Source of the DNA: Streptomyces sp. Ru62
Lineage (GTDB): Bacteria > Actinomycetota > Actinomycetes > Streptomycetales > Streptomycetaceae
DNA: 64,000 nucleotides
Assembly (NCBI RefSeq): GCF_002920615.1
Contig: NZ_PQSU01000009.1
Coordinates: 62,001 to 126,000 of the forward strand
Direction of reading: 5' to 3'
Shown: in pieces, positions 8,339 through 16,404 of the stretch
Numbering within the stretch: the stretch's first letter is position 1
Layout: each line of letters starts with the position of its first letter
Program-made: the position numbers and the translations under genes
Notes under the pieces: model-generated
The model's input: only the letters and a program-made list of their open reading frames with translations
Databases searched by the model: none
What the model was told of the DNA's origin: nothing

Positions 8339-8979
8339 TGGTCATGGCAACCACCGCGACCACCGCACCCACCACGTCCATCGCATCCGTCGTCCTTGAG
8401 GTGCCCGACCCCGAGGCAGCCCACCGCTTCTACACCGCCTTCGGAGTGGACACGCACATACGCCTGCGGGCGTCGGAGGCGCACTCCGCCGGATTCCGTG
8501 GCTTCACCCTGGCGCTCACGGTGTCGCGGCCGGCCACCGTCGACAGCTTCCTCCGCGCCGGCGTGAACGCCGGCGCCACGACGCTGAAGCCCGCCGAGAA
8601 GTCGTTGTGGGGCTACGGCGGCGTCCTCCAGGCGCCGGACGGAACGGTCTGGAAGATCGCGACTTCGGCGAAGAAGGACACCGGCCCGGCCACCCGCGAG
8701 ATCGACGAGATCGTCCTCCTGCTCGGCGTCGAGGACGTGAAGGCCAGCTTCGGCGGCAAGTACGCCGAGTTCGCCTCCGGGGTGTCCAGCCCCGTGAAGC
8801 TGGCGCTGTACAAGCGCCGCGGCCTGGCCAAGGACCTCGGCGTCCCCGCCTACGGCACCGGCTCGCACCGCATCGTCCTCGGCAGCACCGCCGGCTCGTT
8901 CACCGACCCGGACGGATTCGTCTGGGAGACCGCCACGTCGCTCACCCCCGCGCCGTCCACGGCGTCGGCACAGTCCTGA
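8338..8979 (+). CDS. VOC-family protein coupled to the AraC regulator
   Basis: 213 residues with two glyoxalase-like modules: SIASVVLEVPDPEAAHRFYT at the N-terminus, and a second half ending in SHRIVLGSTAGSFTDPDGF. The ATG at 8338 overlaps the upstream stop; a second ATG at 8344 is also possible. Architecture and coupling to a small AraC regulator are a common streptomycete pairing. The protein is probably a cytosolic metal-dependent enzyme or binding protein; substrate unknown. Confidence 0.88.
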   Translation: MVMATTATTAPTTSIASVVLEVPDPEAAHRFYTAFGVDTHIRLRASEAHSAGFRGFTLALTVSRPATVDSFLRAGVNAGATTLKPAEKSLWGYGGVLQAPDGTVWKIATSAKKDTGPATREIDEIVLLLGVEDVKASFGGKYAEFASGVSSPVKLALYKRRGLAKDLGVPAYGTGSHRIVLGSTAGSFTDPDGFVWETATSLTPAPSTASAQS

Positions 8980-9080
8980 CTCCCGGACCTGCTCCCGCCT
9001 ACCGGGCTCATCCCGTACGCAGTACACGGCCGGGTCAGCGCCACGCGGCTTTCGGTGGTAGGACTCCCCTGTACGGAAAG

Positions 9081-9305
9081 ATGCACGGAGAGAAGCTGAT
9101 CCATAAGGAAGCTGCAGCCGAACTCGACTACCCGGACGCGCTGCAACCCATCGTTGATCTCGTGAGAGCACTCGACCTGCCGAACGATCAACCTCCGGAC
9201 CAGCAGCTCATTCGCACCTGGGTCACCTCCGCGGCGCGGGACTTTCTCGCCGCAGAAGCGCACCAGAACCACAGCCTTCGAGCTACGTCGCATGATCCAC
9301 CGTGA
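9081..9305 (+). CDS. Small hypothetical protein
   Basis: 74 residues from ATG 9081 with GGAAAG just upstream. It is mostly helical and acidic: KEAAAELDYPDALQPIVDLV, then a Pro-rich bend and LIRTWVTSAARDFLAAEA. No family recognised. Codon bias is weaker than in neighbours, and an IS21 remnant follows, so it may be part of a transferred segment or a fragment. Moderate confidence that it is translated. Confidence 0.4.
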   Translation: MHGEKLIHKEAAAELDYPDALQPIVDLVRALDLPNDQPPDQQLIRTWVTSAARDFLAAEAHQNHSLRATSHDPP

Positions 9306-9419
9306 CCGGTTTACGGAAAGCAAGCCAGAACCCCAGCAAGCACGTCGCCTGTCGATGAGTTCGGGAGGCGCCCCCCTTCCACGGACGCGTGGTGTTGACG
9401 AGTTTGGGGGCACCGGGTC

Positions 9420-9690
9420 TCTTGCCACAGCAGCATCGGGGCGCTCCTGGTGGAAGGTGCTGGCATGCCGCGGTGGTCGAAGGTCGAGGCGTCGTGTCGA
9501 TGCGGGAGCTGGAGCGCAAGCACGGGGTTGGGATGGTCCCCTACTACGTCGCGGCCTGGAAGCCGCACATCCTGGCGGAGTCCGGCGAGGCTCCGCTGGA
9601 GGTGTTCGTCCCGCAGACCCACCAGCCCGGTCACGAGGCGGAGGTGCCGCTCGATCGCGGGCCGTGCGGGCGATGCGCTACCCGTTCGGT
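9420..9690 (+). mobile_element. IS21-type istA transposase remnant
   Basis: Plus-strand translation around 9497-9655 gives MRELERKHGVG, the N-terminal HTH of IS21 IstA, then jumps directly to a downstream motif (EAPLEVFVPQTHQPGHEAEV) that precedes the first catalytic Asp of the DDE domain. About 80 intervening residues are missing, and neither the catalytic core nor the istB ATPase gene is present. It is a deletion derivative with no activity. Confidence 0.6.
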
Positions 9691-9702
9691 CGCACGGGTG
9701 GA

Positions 9703-10536
9703 TCAGCGCAGTCCGGCGAAGAGATCGTTCTCCGGTATGGCCGCGCCGGTGGTGTCCCGGACGCGTACGAAGGTCTCCATGCCCATCAATTCACCGAACC
9801 TCTCCTTTCCCATCTTGAGGAAGAAGATGTTCTCGCCCTGACTGGCGTGCGCGGCCAACGCGTCAAACTTCTGACCGCTGAACCCGGTCGTGTCCACCCA
9901 CGTCGTGATCTCATCGTCGGGGAGGCCGATCTCGGCCATGGCGGCGGCCTCGGCAGGATCCGGCTCCGGCATGTCCTCATGGAACTCGCGCATGACCTCG
10001 CCGAACCGCTGCATCATCGAACGGGGCATCGTGGTCCAGTACACCTTCGGTGCCAGCGCGGTCATCTCCAGCGCCGCCATCGTGATGCGGTGGGCCTGGA
10101 TGTGGTCGGGGTGGCCGTAGAAGCCGTTCTCGTCATAGGTGACTACCACATCAGGTCGGTAGTGCCGCATGAGTTCCGCGAGCCGTGCCGCGCCTTCCTG
10201 CACGGGGGTCTGCCAGAAGGATCCGGGGGCGTCGTTGCTCGGCCAGCCCATCATCCCGGAGTCGGCATAGTCCAGCGTCTCCAGATCGCTGACCTTCAGC
10301 ACGGCACAGCTCGCTGCGAGTTCTTGACGGCGCATCAGGGCGACCGCCGCCGGATCGTGCCCGGGCTCGCCCGGCTTGACGCCTCCGGGTCCGTCACCGC
10401 AACGGCCGTCGGTACACGTCACGAGAACCGTGCGGATGCCCTCCGCCGCGTACCGCGCGAGGACCCCTCCGGTTCCGGTGGCCTCGTCGTCGGGGTGGGC
10501 GTGCACTGCCATGAGCGTCAAGGGCCGGTCAGTCAT
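9703..10536 (-). CDS. PIG-L family deacetylase, mycothiol S-conjugate amidase-like
   Basis: 277 residues. AVHAHPDDEATG near residue 10-21 supplies the zinc-binding His-Pro-Asp-Asp motif, and GFYGHPDHIQAHRIT supplies the third ligand region. Length and these motifs match the MshB/Mca group, which hydrolyse GlcNAc-Ins or mycothiol S-conjugates in the cytosol, releasing mercapturates during detoxification. ATG 10536 follows GGAGG closely. It stands alone. Specific assignment to Mca rather than another PIG-L hydrolase is inference. Confidence 0.88.
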   Translation of the reverse strand: MTDRPLTLMAVHAHPDDEATGTGGVLARYAAEGIRTVLVTCTDGRCGDGPGGVKPGEPGHDPAAVALMRRQELAASCAVLKVSDLETLDYADSGMMGWPSNDAPGSFWQTPVQEGAARLAELMRHYRPDVVVTYDENGFYGHPDHIQAHRITMAALEMTALAPKVYWTTMPRSMMQRFGEVMREFHEDMPEPDPAEAAAMAEIGLPDDEITTWVDTTGFSGQKFDALAAHASQGENIFFLKMGKERFGELMGMETFVRVRDTTGAAIPENDLFAGLR

Positions 10537-10700
10537 GAAAGCCTCCTGCAGTAATACGTCTCGGTCCGAGTGCGCGGCGGGTTCACCGCGGACTTGGGGC
10601 CCGGATACCGGTGCGGCGCCAGTGTCTCAGCTGATGCAACCGTGCCGGCCGGACCGGCTGTTCCCGGCGCGGCCGCTTCGGCCTTCCAGACGCAACTGGG
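10537..10700. other. Upstream region of the PIG-L gene
   Basis: Leader and probable promoter of the minus-strand amidase gene. Nothing else recognisable before the CRISPR-like repeats. Confidence 0.35.
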
Positions 10701-10701
10701 A

Positions 10702-10792
10702 CCCTCCCCGCACGTGCGCGGAGATGGTCCCAGTTCGGCCACCCAGGCAGGTACCGGCACCCGCTGCTCCCCGTCTCCGCGGGGATGGCCCT
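10702..10792. CRISPR. Degenerate type I-E-like CRISPR repeat pair
   Basis: Two repeats share the pattern CTCCCCG, variable stem, CGGGGATGG or CGGAGATGG, ending TCCC or CCCT, as in the 29-nt GTGCTCCCCGC...GGGGATGGTCCC repeats of streptomycete I-E systems. The conserved GATGG blocks lie at 10723-10727 and 10784-10788, exactly 61 bp apart, which equals a 29-nt repeat plus a 32-nt spacer. Both repeats carry substitutions and the first has two extra bases. No cas gene is nearby, so this is an orphan, decayed remnant. Confidence 0.45.
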
Positions 10793-11084
10793 CTTCGCCC
10801 AGCACGCCAGGAACATGCGTACGACGTGGCCCCGCATGGGCCGGCCCATCAAGCGGCCCATCGGTCGCGCCCCTGATTGATGCGATACCGCGACGGATCA
10901 CCCTGGCACGGCTGGTCAGCAGCGCGTGATCAGGCCATCACCGGACCCACCTCACAGCCGGGATCAGAAACAGGCTCCCACCGGGCACCCACGTTCGGCT
11001 GGGTTCCGTAGCCCGGCCAGGTGGTGGCCGGACCCTTTCGCGGGGACGCGGTCGGTTCAGGAGTACCGGTCCGGGAGATGGGCG
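10793..11084. other. Intergenic stretch after the CRISPR-like pair
   Basis: A possible third degenerate repeat begins near 10826 (GTGGCCCCGC) but is too diverged to count. Nothing else recognised before the stop of the SARP gene at 11085. Confidence 0.3.
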
Positions 11085-13874
11085 TCAGGGCTCGGTCCCT
11101 GTCGCCAACCGCTCGGTCATCTCGCGTGCTTCCGCCGTCCGGCCCTGGCCCCGGTACAGGCCCAGCGCCGTCGTCCAGGCCTGATGTGCGGCGTCGTGGT
11201 CCCCCGCATCGGCGTGCATGTCCCCGAGGGACGCCCATGTGTCGGCCTCACGATTGGCGTTGCCGATGGCCTGGAAGTGGGTGAGGGCCTGTTGGTACGC
11301 GTCCAGGGCACGGCTCGTCCGGCCGGTGCGCCGCGCGATGTACGCCAGTGTGTCCCACGTCGCGGCCTGCCCCTCGCCGTCCTCGTGGAGCTGGAGCAAC
11401 GGCAGCGCCTGGAGGCAGTGTGCCTCGCCGCTCGCGTACCGGCCGAGCCGGGCCAGCGCCCAACCGGTGCCGTTCAGGATGTTGGACTCGCCCACCTGAT
11501 CCCCGAGCGCGCGGTATCCCTCCAGCGCCTGCGCGAAGTGCGGAAGGGCACGCTCGTAGGCGTTGATGCGGACGTGGACCTCGGCGAGCGAGTGGTGGGT
11601 GCGGGTGAGGCCCGCGGTGTCGCCGTCGGCACGGAACCGCTCCAGGGCCTCGTCGAGGTGGGGCAGGGCTTCGTCGTAGCGCCCCGCCTGTGCCAGGGCG
11701 ACGCCGAGCCGCTGACGGGTGTGGGCCGTGAGAGAGGGATCGTCCAGGCCGGTGGCCGCGTCCAGGGCCGTGTACCAGGCCCGGATGCTTTCCTCGAACA
11801 GCCCGCGGCGCCAGCGGAATGTGTGCAGCGCCCAGGTCAGGCGGCACAACTCCAGTCGCATGCCGCGCTGTTCGGTGAGTGCGATGACCTCCTGGAGGCA
11901 GGCGTACTCGGCGTCGAACCAGGCCAGCGCGGCCTGCGCGTCATCGAAGGCGAGGGGAGCGGGCCCCGGATCGTCGAGTGCGGGTGGGTCCTGTGCCGTG
12001 CGGTGCGGCTCCAGGACTCGGTGCGCCGCTTGGGCCGCGCACACGTAGAAACCGACGAGACGGCGCGTGTGCCGGTCGCGTTGCACGGCGGTCAGACCGG
12101 CCGCCTGCTCCTCGGCGTACAGCCGGATCAGGTCGTGCATCTGGTAGCGGCCCGGTCGGTGCTGACGGACCAGGCAGGCTTCTTCCAGGACGCGCATGGT
12201 CCGCAGGGTTCGCGTCGGGTCACGTTCGATGAAGTGGGCCAGCGCGGCCAAGGACACGTCCTGGTGCGGCAGGAGCCCTGACAGGCCTAACACCCGGGCC
12301 GGTTCGGCGTCCAGCGCCGCGTGCGACGCGGCGAACAGGACGCGGAGACTGACGGATACGTCACCGGCGTCCAGTACGTCGAGGCGGGCGCTCGGATTGC
12401 GCAGGTCCTGGGCGAGCTGGTCGAGGGAGGCGCCCGGTAGTCCGTCCGCGTGCGCGGCCGCGATGTCGAGGGCCAGCGGCAGCCCGGCGCACCAGTGGAC
12501 GATGTCGCGCAGGGCCGGCTCGGACGCGGCGCGGTCGTCTCCGACCCGGCGGGCGAAGAGCCGCGACGATTCGGCGGCCGACAGTACGCCGAGGTCGACG
12601 ATGTCCGCCCCGGCCCGCACCTTGAGGCTGCTCAGCCGGTTCCTGCTGGTCACGAGCGTCCTGCAGCCAGGTGTCCCGGGCAGAAGCGGCACGACCTGCG
12701 CGCTGTCGCGGGCGTTGTCGAGAACGACCAGGATCTTTCGCCGTGCCATCAGCGTGCGATAGAGCGCCGCGCGGCCCTCCGTGTCGGCGGGCAGTTCGCT
12801 CTCGGCCGCCCCGAGGGCCATCAGGAAGAGGTGCAGGACGTCACCGGGGTCGGTGGGGCGGACACTGGGGCTGAAGCCGTTCAGCTGGGCGTAGAGCTGG
12901 CCGTCGGGAAACTCGTCGGCGTGCTGGTGCGCCCAGCGCAGGGCGAGCCACGACTTGCCGACTCCGGCCATTCCCGCGATCACGCTGATGTCCGGCGCCG
13001 CGTCGTCGGCGCGGCCTTCCCGTGCGTCGAGGAGCCGCAGTGCGTCGTCCCGGCCGACGAATCCCGAAGGGGATGCGGGGAGTTGGCGGGGTGTGCGGCG
13101 TTCGGGCGCATGGGCCGCGGGTGCGGCGAGGGCGTCGTCGAAGACGAGGATCCGCTGATGGAGCTCCTTCAGCCGGGGTCCGGGGTCGACGCCCAGCCGC
13201 TCCACGAGCCGTTGCCGCAACTGCTCGTAGGCGGTGAGGGCGGCGGCGGGCTGTCCCGTCCGGTACAGGGCCAGCATGTGCAGGTGGGCCACCTGTTCGT
13301 CGAGTGGCTGCTCGGTGGCGAGCGCGGCGAGCGGCTGGACGAGGTCGGCGTGCCGACCTCCGTCGAGCAGCAGCTCGTAGTGATCCAGCCGGGCCCGGTG
13401 GTGTTCCTCCGCGAGCGTGAGACGGTACGCGTCGAGCCAGGGAGAGTGCAGCCCGGCGAACGGCTCGCCCTGCCAGAGCGCCAGCGCCCGGCTGTACGAG
13501 GCCTCGGCCTCCCGGGGGTCGTTCGCGCCCCGTGCCTGCTCGACCAGGGAGCGGAAACGGAACAGATCGACGGCCGAGTCGTCGGTCCGCAGCACATACC
13601 CCGCGGGCGTCCGCACGATGTCCCACCGCTCCGCGTCGCCCGGGTCCGAGCGCAGGGCGCGCAGCCGCGACACGTAGCTGTAGAGCGAGGCCATCGCACG
13701 CGGCGGGACATTGTCCCCCCACACCCGCGTGAGGAGTGTCTCGGCGGACACGGGTCGGTTGACGTCGACGAGGAGCAGCGCCAGGACGCAGCGCTGGCGC
13801 GGTGATCCGGGGGCGACGGAGGCCCCGTGGGACCGGATGGTCACATCGCCGAGAAGGGTGAATCCGATGCTCAT
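11085..13874 (-). CDS. AfsR-like SARP-family regulator: winged helix, BTAD, NB-ARC, TPR
   Basis: 929 residues from ATG 13874, preceded by GAAGGA. Residues about 1-95 form the OmpR-type winged helix of SARPs, and about 97-245 the bacterial transcriptional activation domain (PFAGLHSPWLDAYRLTLAEE). There follows an NB-ARC STAND ATPase with P-loop GMAGVGKS at 301-308, Walker B ILVVLDNARD and a GLPLAL motif, then C-terminal TPRs (ALPHLDEALERFRADGD and following repeats). This is the full AfsR/DnrI-NBARC-TPR layout. Such proteins are ATP-gated activators of secondary metabolism or morphogenesis genes. No assembly-line cluster is in the window. The nearest divergent genes are two small secreted proteins, its most obvious local targets. 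Confidence 0.93.
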   Translation of the reverse strand: MSIGFTLLGDVTIRSHGASVAPGSPRQRCVLALLLVDVNRPVSAETLLTRVWGDNVPPRAMASLYSYVSRLRALRSDPGDAERWDIVRTPAGYVLRTDDSAVDLFRFRSLVEQARGANDPREAEASYSRALALWQGEPFAGLHSPWLDAYRLTLAEEHHRARLDHYELLLDGGRHADLVQPLAALATEQPLDEQVAHLHMLALYRTGQPAAALTAYEQLRQRLVERLGVDPGPRLKELHQRILVFDDALAAPAAHAPERRTPRQLPASPSGFVGRDDALRLLDAREGRADDAAPDISVIAGMAGVGKSWLALRWAHQHADEFPDGQLYAQLNGFSPSVRPTDPGDVLHLFLMALGAAESELPADTEGRAALYRTLMARRKILVVLDNARDSAQVVPLLPGTPGCRTLVTSRNRLSSLKVRAGADIVDLGVLSAAESSRLFARRVGDDRAASEPALRDIVHWCAGLPLALDIAAAHADGLPGASLDQLAQDLRNPSARLDVLDAGDVSVSLRVLFAASHAALDAEPARVLGLSGLLPHQDVSLAALAHFIERDPTRTLRTMRVLEEACLVRQHRPGRYQMHDLIRLYAEEQAAGLTAVQRDRHTRRLVGFYVCAAQAAHRVLEPHRTAQDPPALDDPGPAPLAFDDAQAALAWFDAEYACLQEVIALTEQRGMRLELCRLTWALHTFRWRRGLFEESIRAWYTALDAATGLDDPSLTAHTRQRLGVALAQAGRYDEALPHLDEALERFRADGDTAGLTRTHHSLAEVHVRINAYERALPHFAQALEGYRALGDQVGESNILNGTGWALARLGRYASGEAHCLQALPLLQLHEDGEGQAATWDTLAYIARRTGRTSRALDAYQQALTHFQAIGNANREADTWASLGDMHADAGDHDAAHQAWTTALGLYRGQGRTAEAREMTERLATGTEP

Positions 13875-14039
13875 GCCGGTCCTTCGTCCCGCGCGGTCTC
13901 GCCGGCCCAGGCCGGCCGTCGCGGCCGTCCGCCCGACACCGGTCTGCGCGCCCCTGCAAGAAACTATCAAGCTCCTTGCAGGGTGCGCACCGAACACTGG
14001 GGGGCGACCAGCACATACCGCAGGGGGAAGGACCACATC

Positions 14040-14411
14040 GTGCCTCATCACGACGTACTGCTTCGCGGGCTGCTCGGCGTCACCGCCGTCGCAGCCCTCC
14101 TGACGGCCGGAGCGGGGACCGCTACGGCCCACACCGCGCCAACCGCGCACTCGACAGCCGCACCGGCGAAGGCGTTCGGCGCCCAGTCCTCGCCGGGCCG
14201 CTACCTGGTGGACGGCGCTCGCATTCACACCCAGCCCAACACCGGTTCCACGACGGTCGGTTACGGCTACGGGAGCCACGACGTCACCGTCCACTGCGGC
14301 CGCGTCGTGGCGGGCCAGGAGTGGTACTACCACACGGACAACACCACGCACGTGACCGGCTGGGGCCGGTACGACGTCGTCGCCCCGTACCTCGCCGTCG
14401 GCAACTGCTGA
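14040..14411 (+). CDS. Small secreted SH3-like protein (first of tandem pair)
   Basis: 123 residues from GTG 14040 behind GGGGGAAGGA. A signal peptide (RGLLGVTAVAALLTAGAG, ATA cleavage region) is followed by a low-complexity Ala/Pro linker. The roughly 70-residue domain then reads YLVDGARIHTQPNTGSTTVG and EWYYHTDNTTHVTGWGRYD. The layout (short beta strands, RI..QP.....T..G opening) is that of bacterial SH3-like domains of small secreted actinomycete proteins. Two Cys (HCG and the C-terminal NC) could pair. It is divergent from the SARP regulator and 19 bp before a paralogue. Confidence 0.8.
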   Translation: MPHHDVLLRGLLGVTAVAALLTAGAGTATAHTAPTAHSTAAPAKAFGAQSSPGRYLVDGARIHTQPNTGSTTVGYGYGSHDVTVHCGRVVAGQEWYYHTDNTTHVTGWGRYDVVAPYLAVGNC

Positions 14412-14430
14412 CCCGGTCTCAGGAGCAGTC

Positions 14431-14823
14431 ATGAACACACACATCCGTCGCCATGCCCGTCTGTACGGCGCCACCCTCGCCGTCTTCGGCGCCACGGCCG
14501 CCCTGCTGCTGCCCGCGTCGGCCGCCGGCGCCGCCGAGGGGGCCCCTGCCGCACCCGGCACCGCCCCGCTGGCGACCGCCGCCGCTCCGGGCGACTACCT
14601 GGGAACCGGGGTGCGGATCCGGGCCCAGGCCAACGGCTCGTCCACGATCAAGGGTCTCGGATACGCGGGGCAGGGGGCGACCGTGTACTGCTGGCAGGAC
14701 GGCCCCGCCGTCGACCCCCGCCTGACGATCAGCTGGTACTACCACCGCAACAACGCCACCGGTGTCACCGGCTGGTCCAGCTGGGACGTCTTCAGGCCCT
14801 CCGCCGAGGTCCCGCACTGCTGA
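14431..14823 (+). CDS. Small secreted SH3-like protein (second of tandem pair)
   Basis: 130 residues. Signal peptide with LYGATLAVFGATAALLLPAS, then an AP-rich linker and an SH3-like domain: YLGTGVRIRAQANGSSTIKG and SWYYHRNNATGVTGWSSWDV, ending in HC. It aligns along its whole mature length with the preceding gene, including WYYH, N.T.VTGW and the two cysteine positions, so the pair arose by tandem duplication. A purine-rich GGAGCA precedes the ATG. Probably cotranscribed with the first copy. Extracellular role unknown. Confidence 0.8.
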   Translation: MNTHIRRHARLYGATLAVFGATAALLLPASAAGAAEGAPAAPGTAPLATAAAPGDYLGTGVRIRAQANGSSTIKGLGYAGQGATVYCWQDGPAVDPRLTISWYYHRNNATGVTGWSSWDVFRPSAEVPHC

Positions 14824-14881
14824 CCCGGCGCCACGCGTGATCGCGTCCGGTTCTTCGCCCACGGGGGTGGCGGAGGCCGGA

Positions 14882-14965
14882 CGCGGCCGCGTGGCGCTCC
14901 GGTAGGGCGGACGGGGGCCGCGTCGCGTTCCAGTAGGGCGCACGCGACCGCGTCACGCTCGGGTG
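14882..14965. repeat. Three imperfect 30-31 bp tandem repeats
   Basis: The block CCGCGT...GGTAGGGCG recurs at 14887, 14918 and 14948 with period 31 then 30. The copies are diverged. The repeats lie just after the stop of the second SH3-like gene. Confidence 0.5.
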
Positions 14966-15073
14966 AATGGGCCGCGGTCCGGGCGCCGGGTGGGTGGGGA
15001 GGCCCGCCGAGCACCCGTTACGCGGGGTTCAGGTGAGTCTGCGGAGGTGTATGCCGACTGCCGGTGCCGAGGG

Positions 15074-15145
15074 GGTACCCGAGGTGTCCGGGGCAGCGGG
15101 AGGTGGCCGGGGCAGAAGTGCGGGAGGTGTCCGAGGCAGAAGTGC
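15074..15145. repeat. 24-bp tandem repeat (about three copies)
   Basis: Two near-identical units of GGGAGGTGKCCGRGGCAGAA plus GTGC start at 15098 and 15122; a third, partial unit lies at 15078-15097. The remainder of the 420-bp gap 14824-15243 holds no gene. The repeats end about 100 bp before the SRAP gene. Confidence 0.6.
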
Positions 15146-15243
15146 GGCACCGCCTCTCCAGCGACAGCCCGGCGTAGGACACCTCCCCTCGGGTCACCGC
15201 ACCGGTGCGTCGTCGGGCGGCCGGGCGATGAGAAGGTGGTCGC

Positions 15244-15987
15244 ATGTGCGGTCGATACGTCTCCACCCGAAGCCCGCAGGACCTGGCGCAGGTGTTCCAC
15301 GTCACCGAGTGGCCCACCACGGAGGCGCTCGCACCGAACTGGAACGTCGCCCCGACCGACGACGTCTGGGCCGTCCTGGAGCGCACCCCGCGCAAAGACG
15401 GCGACGGGGCCGCACCCGTGCGGGAGCTGCGGGCGCTGCGCTGGGGCCTGGTGCCGTCCTGGGCGAAGGACCCGAAGACCGGCGCGCGGATGATCAACGC
15501 CCGGGTGGAGACCGTGCACGAGAAACCGGCCTACCGCCGCGCGTTCCTCACACGCCGCTGCCTGCTCCCGGCGGACGGGTTCTACGAGTGGCAGCCCATC
15601 AAGGACCCGGCCACCGGCAAGGTGCGCAAGCAGCCGTACTTCATCCACCCCGAGGACGACCAGGTGATGGCGCTCGCCGGCCTGTACGAGTACTGGCGCG
15701 ACCCGGCCGTCACCCAGGACGACGACCCAGCCGCCTGGCTGATGACCTGCACCATCATCACCACCGACGCCACCGACGCAGCCGGCCGCGTGCACCCGCG
15801 CATGCCCCTCGCGCTCACCGAGGACCACTACGAGTCCTGGCTCGACCCCGCACACCAAGACCCCGACGAACTGCGGGCTCTCCTCGGCCAGCCCGCCGGC
15901 GGACACCTCGATGCGCGCCCGGTCTCCACGGCCGTCAACGACGTCCGCAACAACGGCCCGCAACTGCTCGACCCGGTCAGCCTCTAG
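15244..15987 (+). CDS. SRAP-domain abasic-site DNA-protein crosslinking protein (YedK/HMCES family)
   Basis: 247 residues. MCGRY at the start leaves the catalytic Cys2 exposed after Met removal. NARVET, RRCLLPADGFYEW (Asn and Glu of the active site) and RVHPRMP (the His) are all present. SRAP proteins form a thiazolidine crosslink with abasic sites in single-stranded DNA and so protect the site during replication. Length equals the family norm. The gene is isolated; no lexA-like box was looked for beyond visual reading and none stood out. Confident family assignment. Confidence 0.95.
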   Translation: MCGRYVSTRSPQDLAQVFHVTEWPTTEALAPNWNVAPTDDVWAVLERTPRKDGDGAAPVRELRALRWGLVPSWAKDPKTGARMINARVETVHEKPAYRRAFLTRRCLLPADGFYEWQPIKDPATGKVRKQPYFIHPEDDQVMALAGLYEYWRDPAVTQDDDPAAWLMTCTIITTDATDAAGRVHPRMPLALTEDHYESWLDPAHQDPDELRALLGQPAGGHLDARPVSTAVNDVRNNGPQLLDPVSL

Positions 15988-16182
15988 GGCCTTTTGCGAA
16001 AGCGGATGTCGGCTGCGGGTAGTCCGGCCGTTGTGGTCATTGCAATGTGCCCCGCTTCCTGGCCATAGGGGCAAATGGCCGTATCACCCAACTGAGCGAG
16101 GGCCGCTAGCATGGTCGGGCAGTGAGGCCAGGCCGTGCCGCACGCAAGCGGGGCGGGAGCTCCTGGCACACAAGGTGACCCG

Positions 16183-16401
16183 ATGACATCAGCACTGGTC
16201 TACGCGATTTACCTCATGGTCGCGGCGTTGTACGTCTATGCCCTGGTCGACTGCATCAGGACCCCTGCGCCGCGCATTCGCATCCTGCCCAAGGTCGGCT
16301 GGCTGATCATCATGGTCCTGTTCCCGATTCTCGGCGCCATCGCCTGGCGCAACCTGGGCAGGCGCTCTGCCTACGCAGAAGACCGGGTGCCTGTGGCCTG
16401 A
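16183..16401 (+). CDS. Small membrane protein with PLDc_N domain
   Basis: 72 residues. Two transmembrane helices are visible: [20 protein letters not shown] and [18 protein letters not shown], with [12 protein letters not shown] between them and a positive C-terminal tail NLGRRS. This is the phospholipase D-nuclease N-terminal (PLDc_N) hairpin common in actinobacteria. ATG 16183 is used because the upstream frame has no ribosome binding site. Function unknown. It directly abuts an IS5-type remnant. Confidence 0.8.
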   Translation: MTSALVYAIYLMVAALYVYALVDCIRTPAPRIRILPKVGWLIIMVLFPILGAIAWRNLGRRSAYAEDRVPVA

Positions 16402-16404
16402 TCT

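Noticed and set aside
11085..13874. SARP regulator as evidence for a secondary-metabolite cluster
   Set aside because: No polyketide, NRPS, terpene or RiPP core enzymes are within the window; the regulator may be pleiotropic.
11085..14561. Upstream extension of the SARP regulator to 14561
   Set aside because: It would overlap the two secreted-protein genes. The start at 13874 has a ribosome binding site and the family N-terminus.
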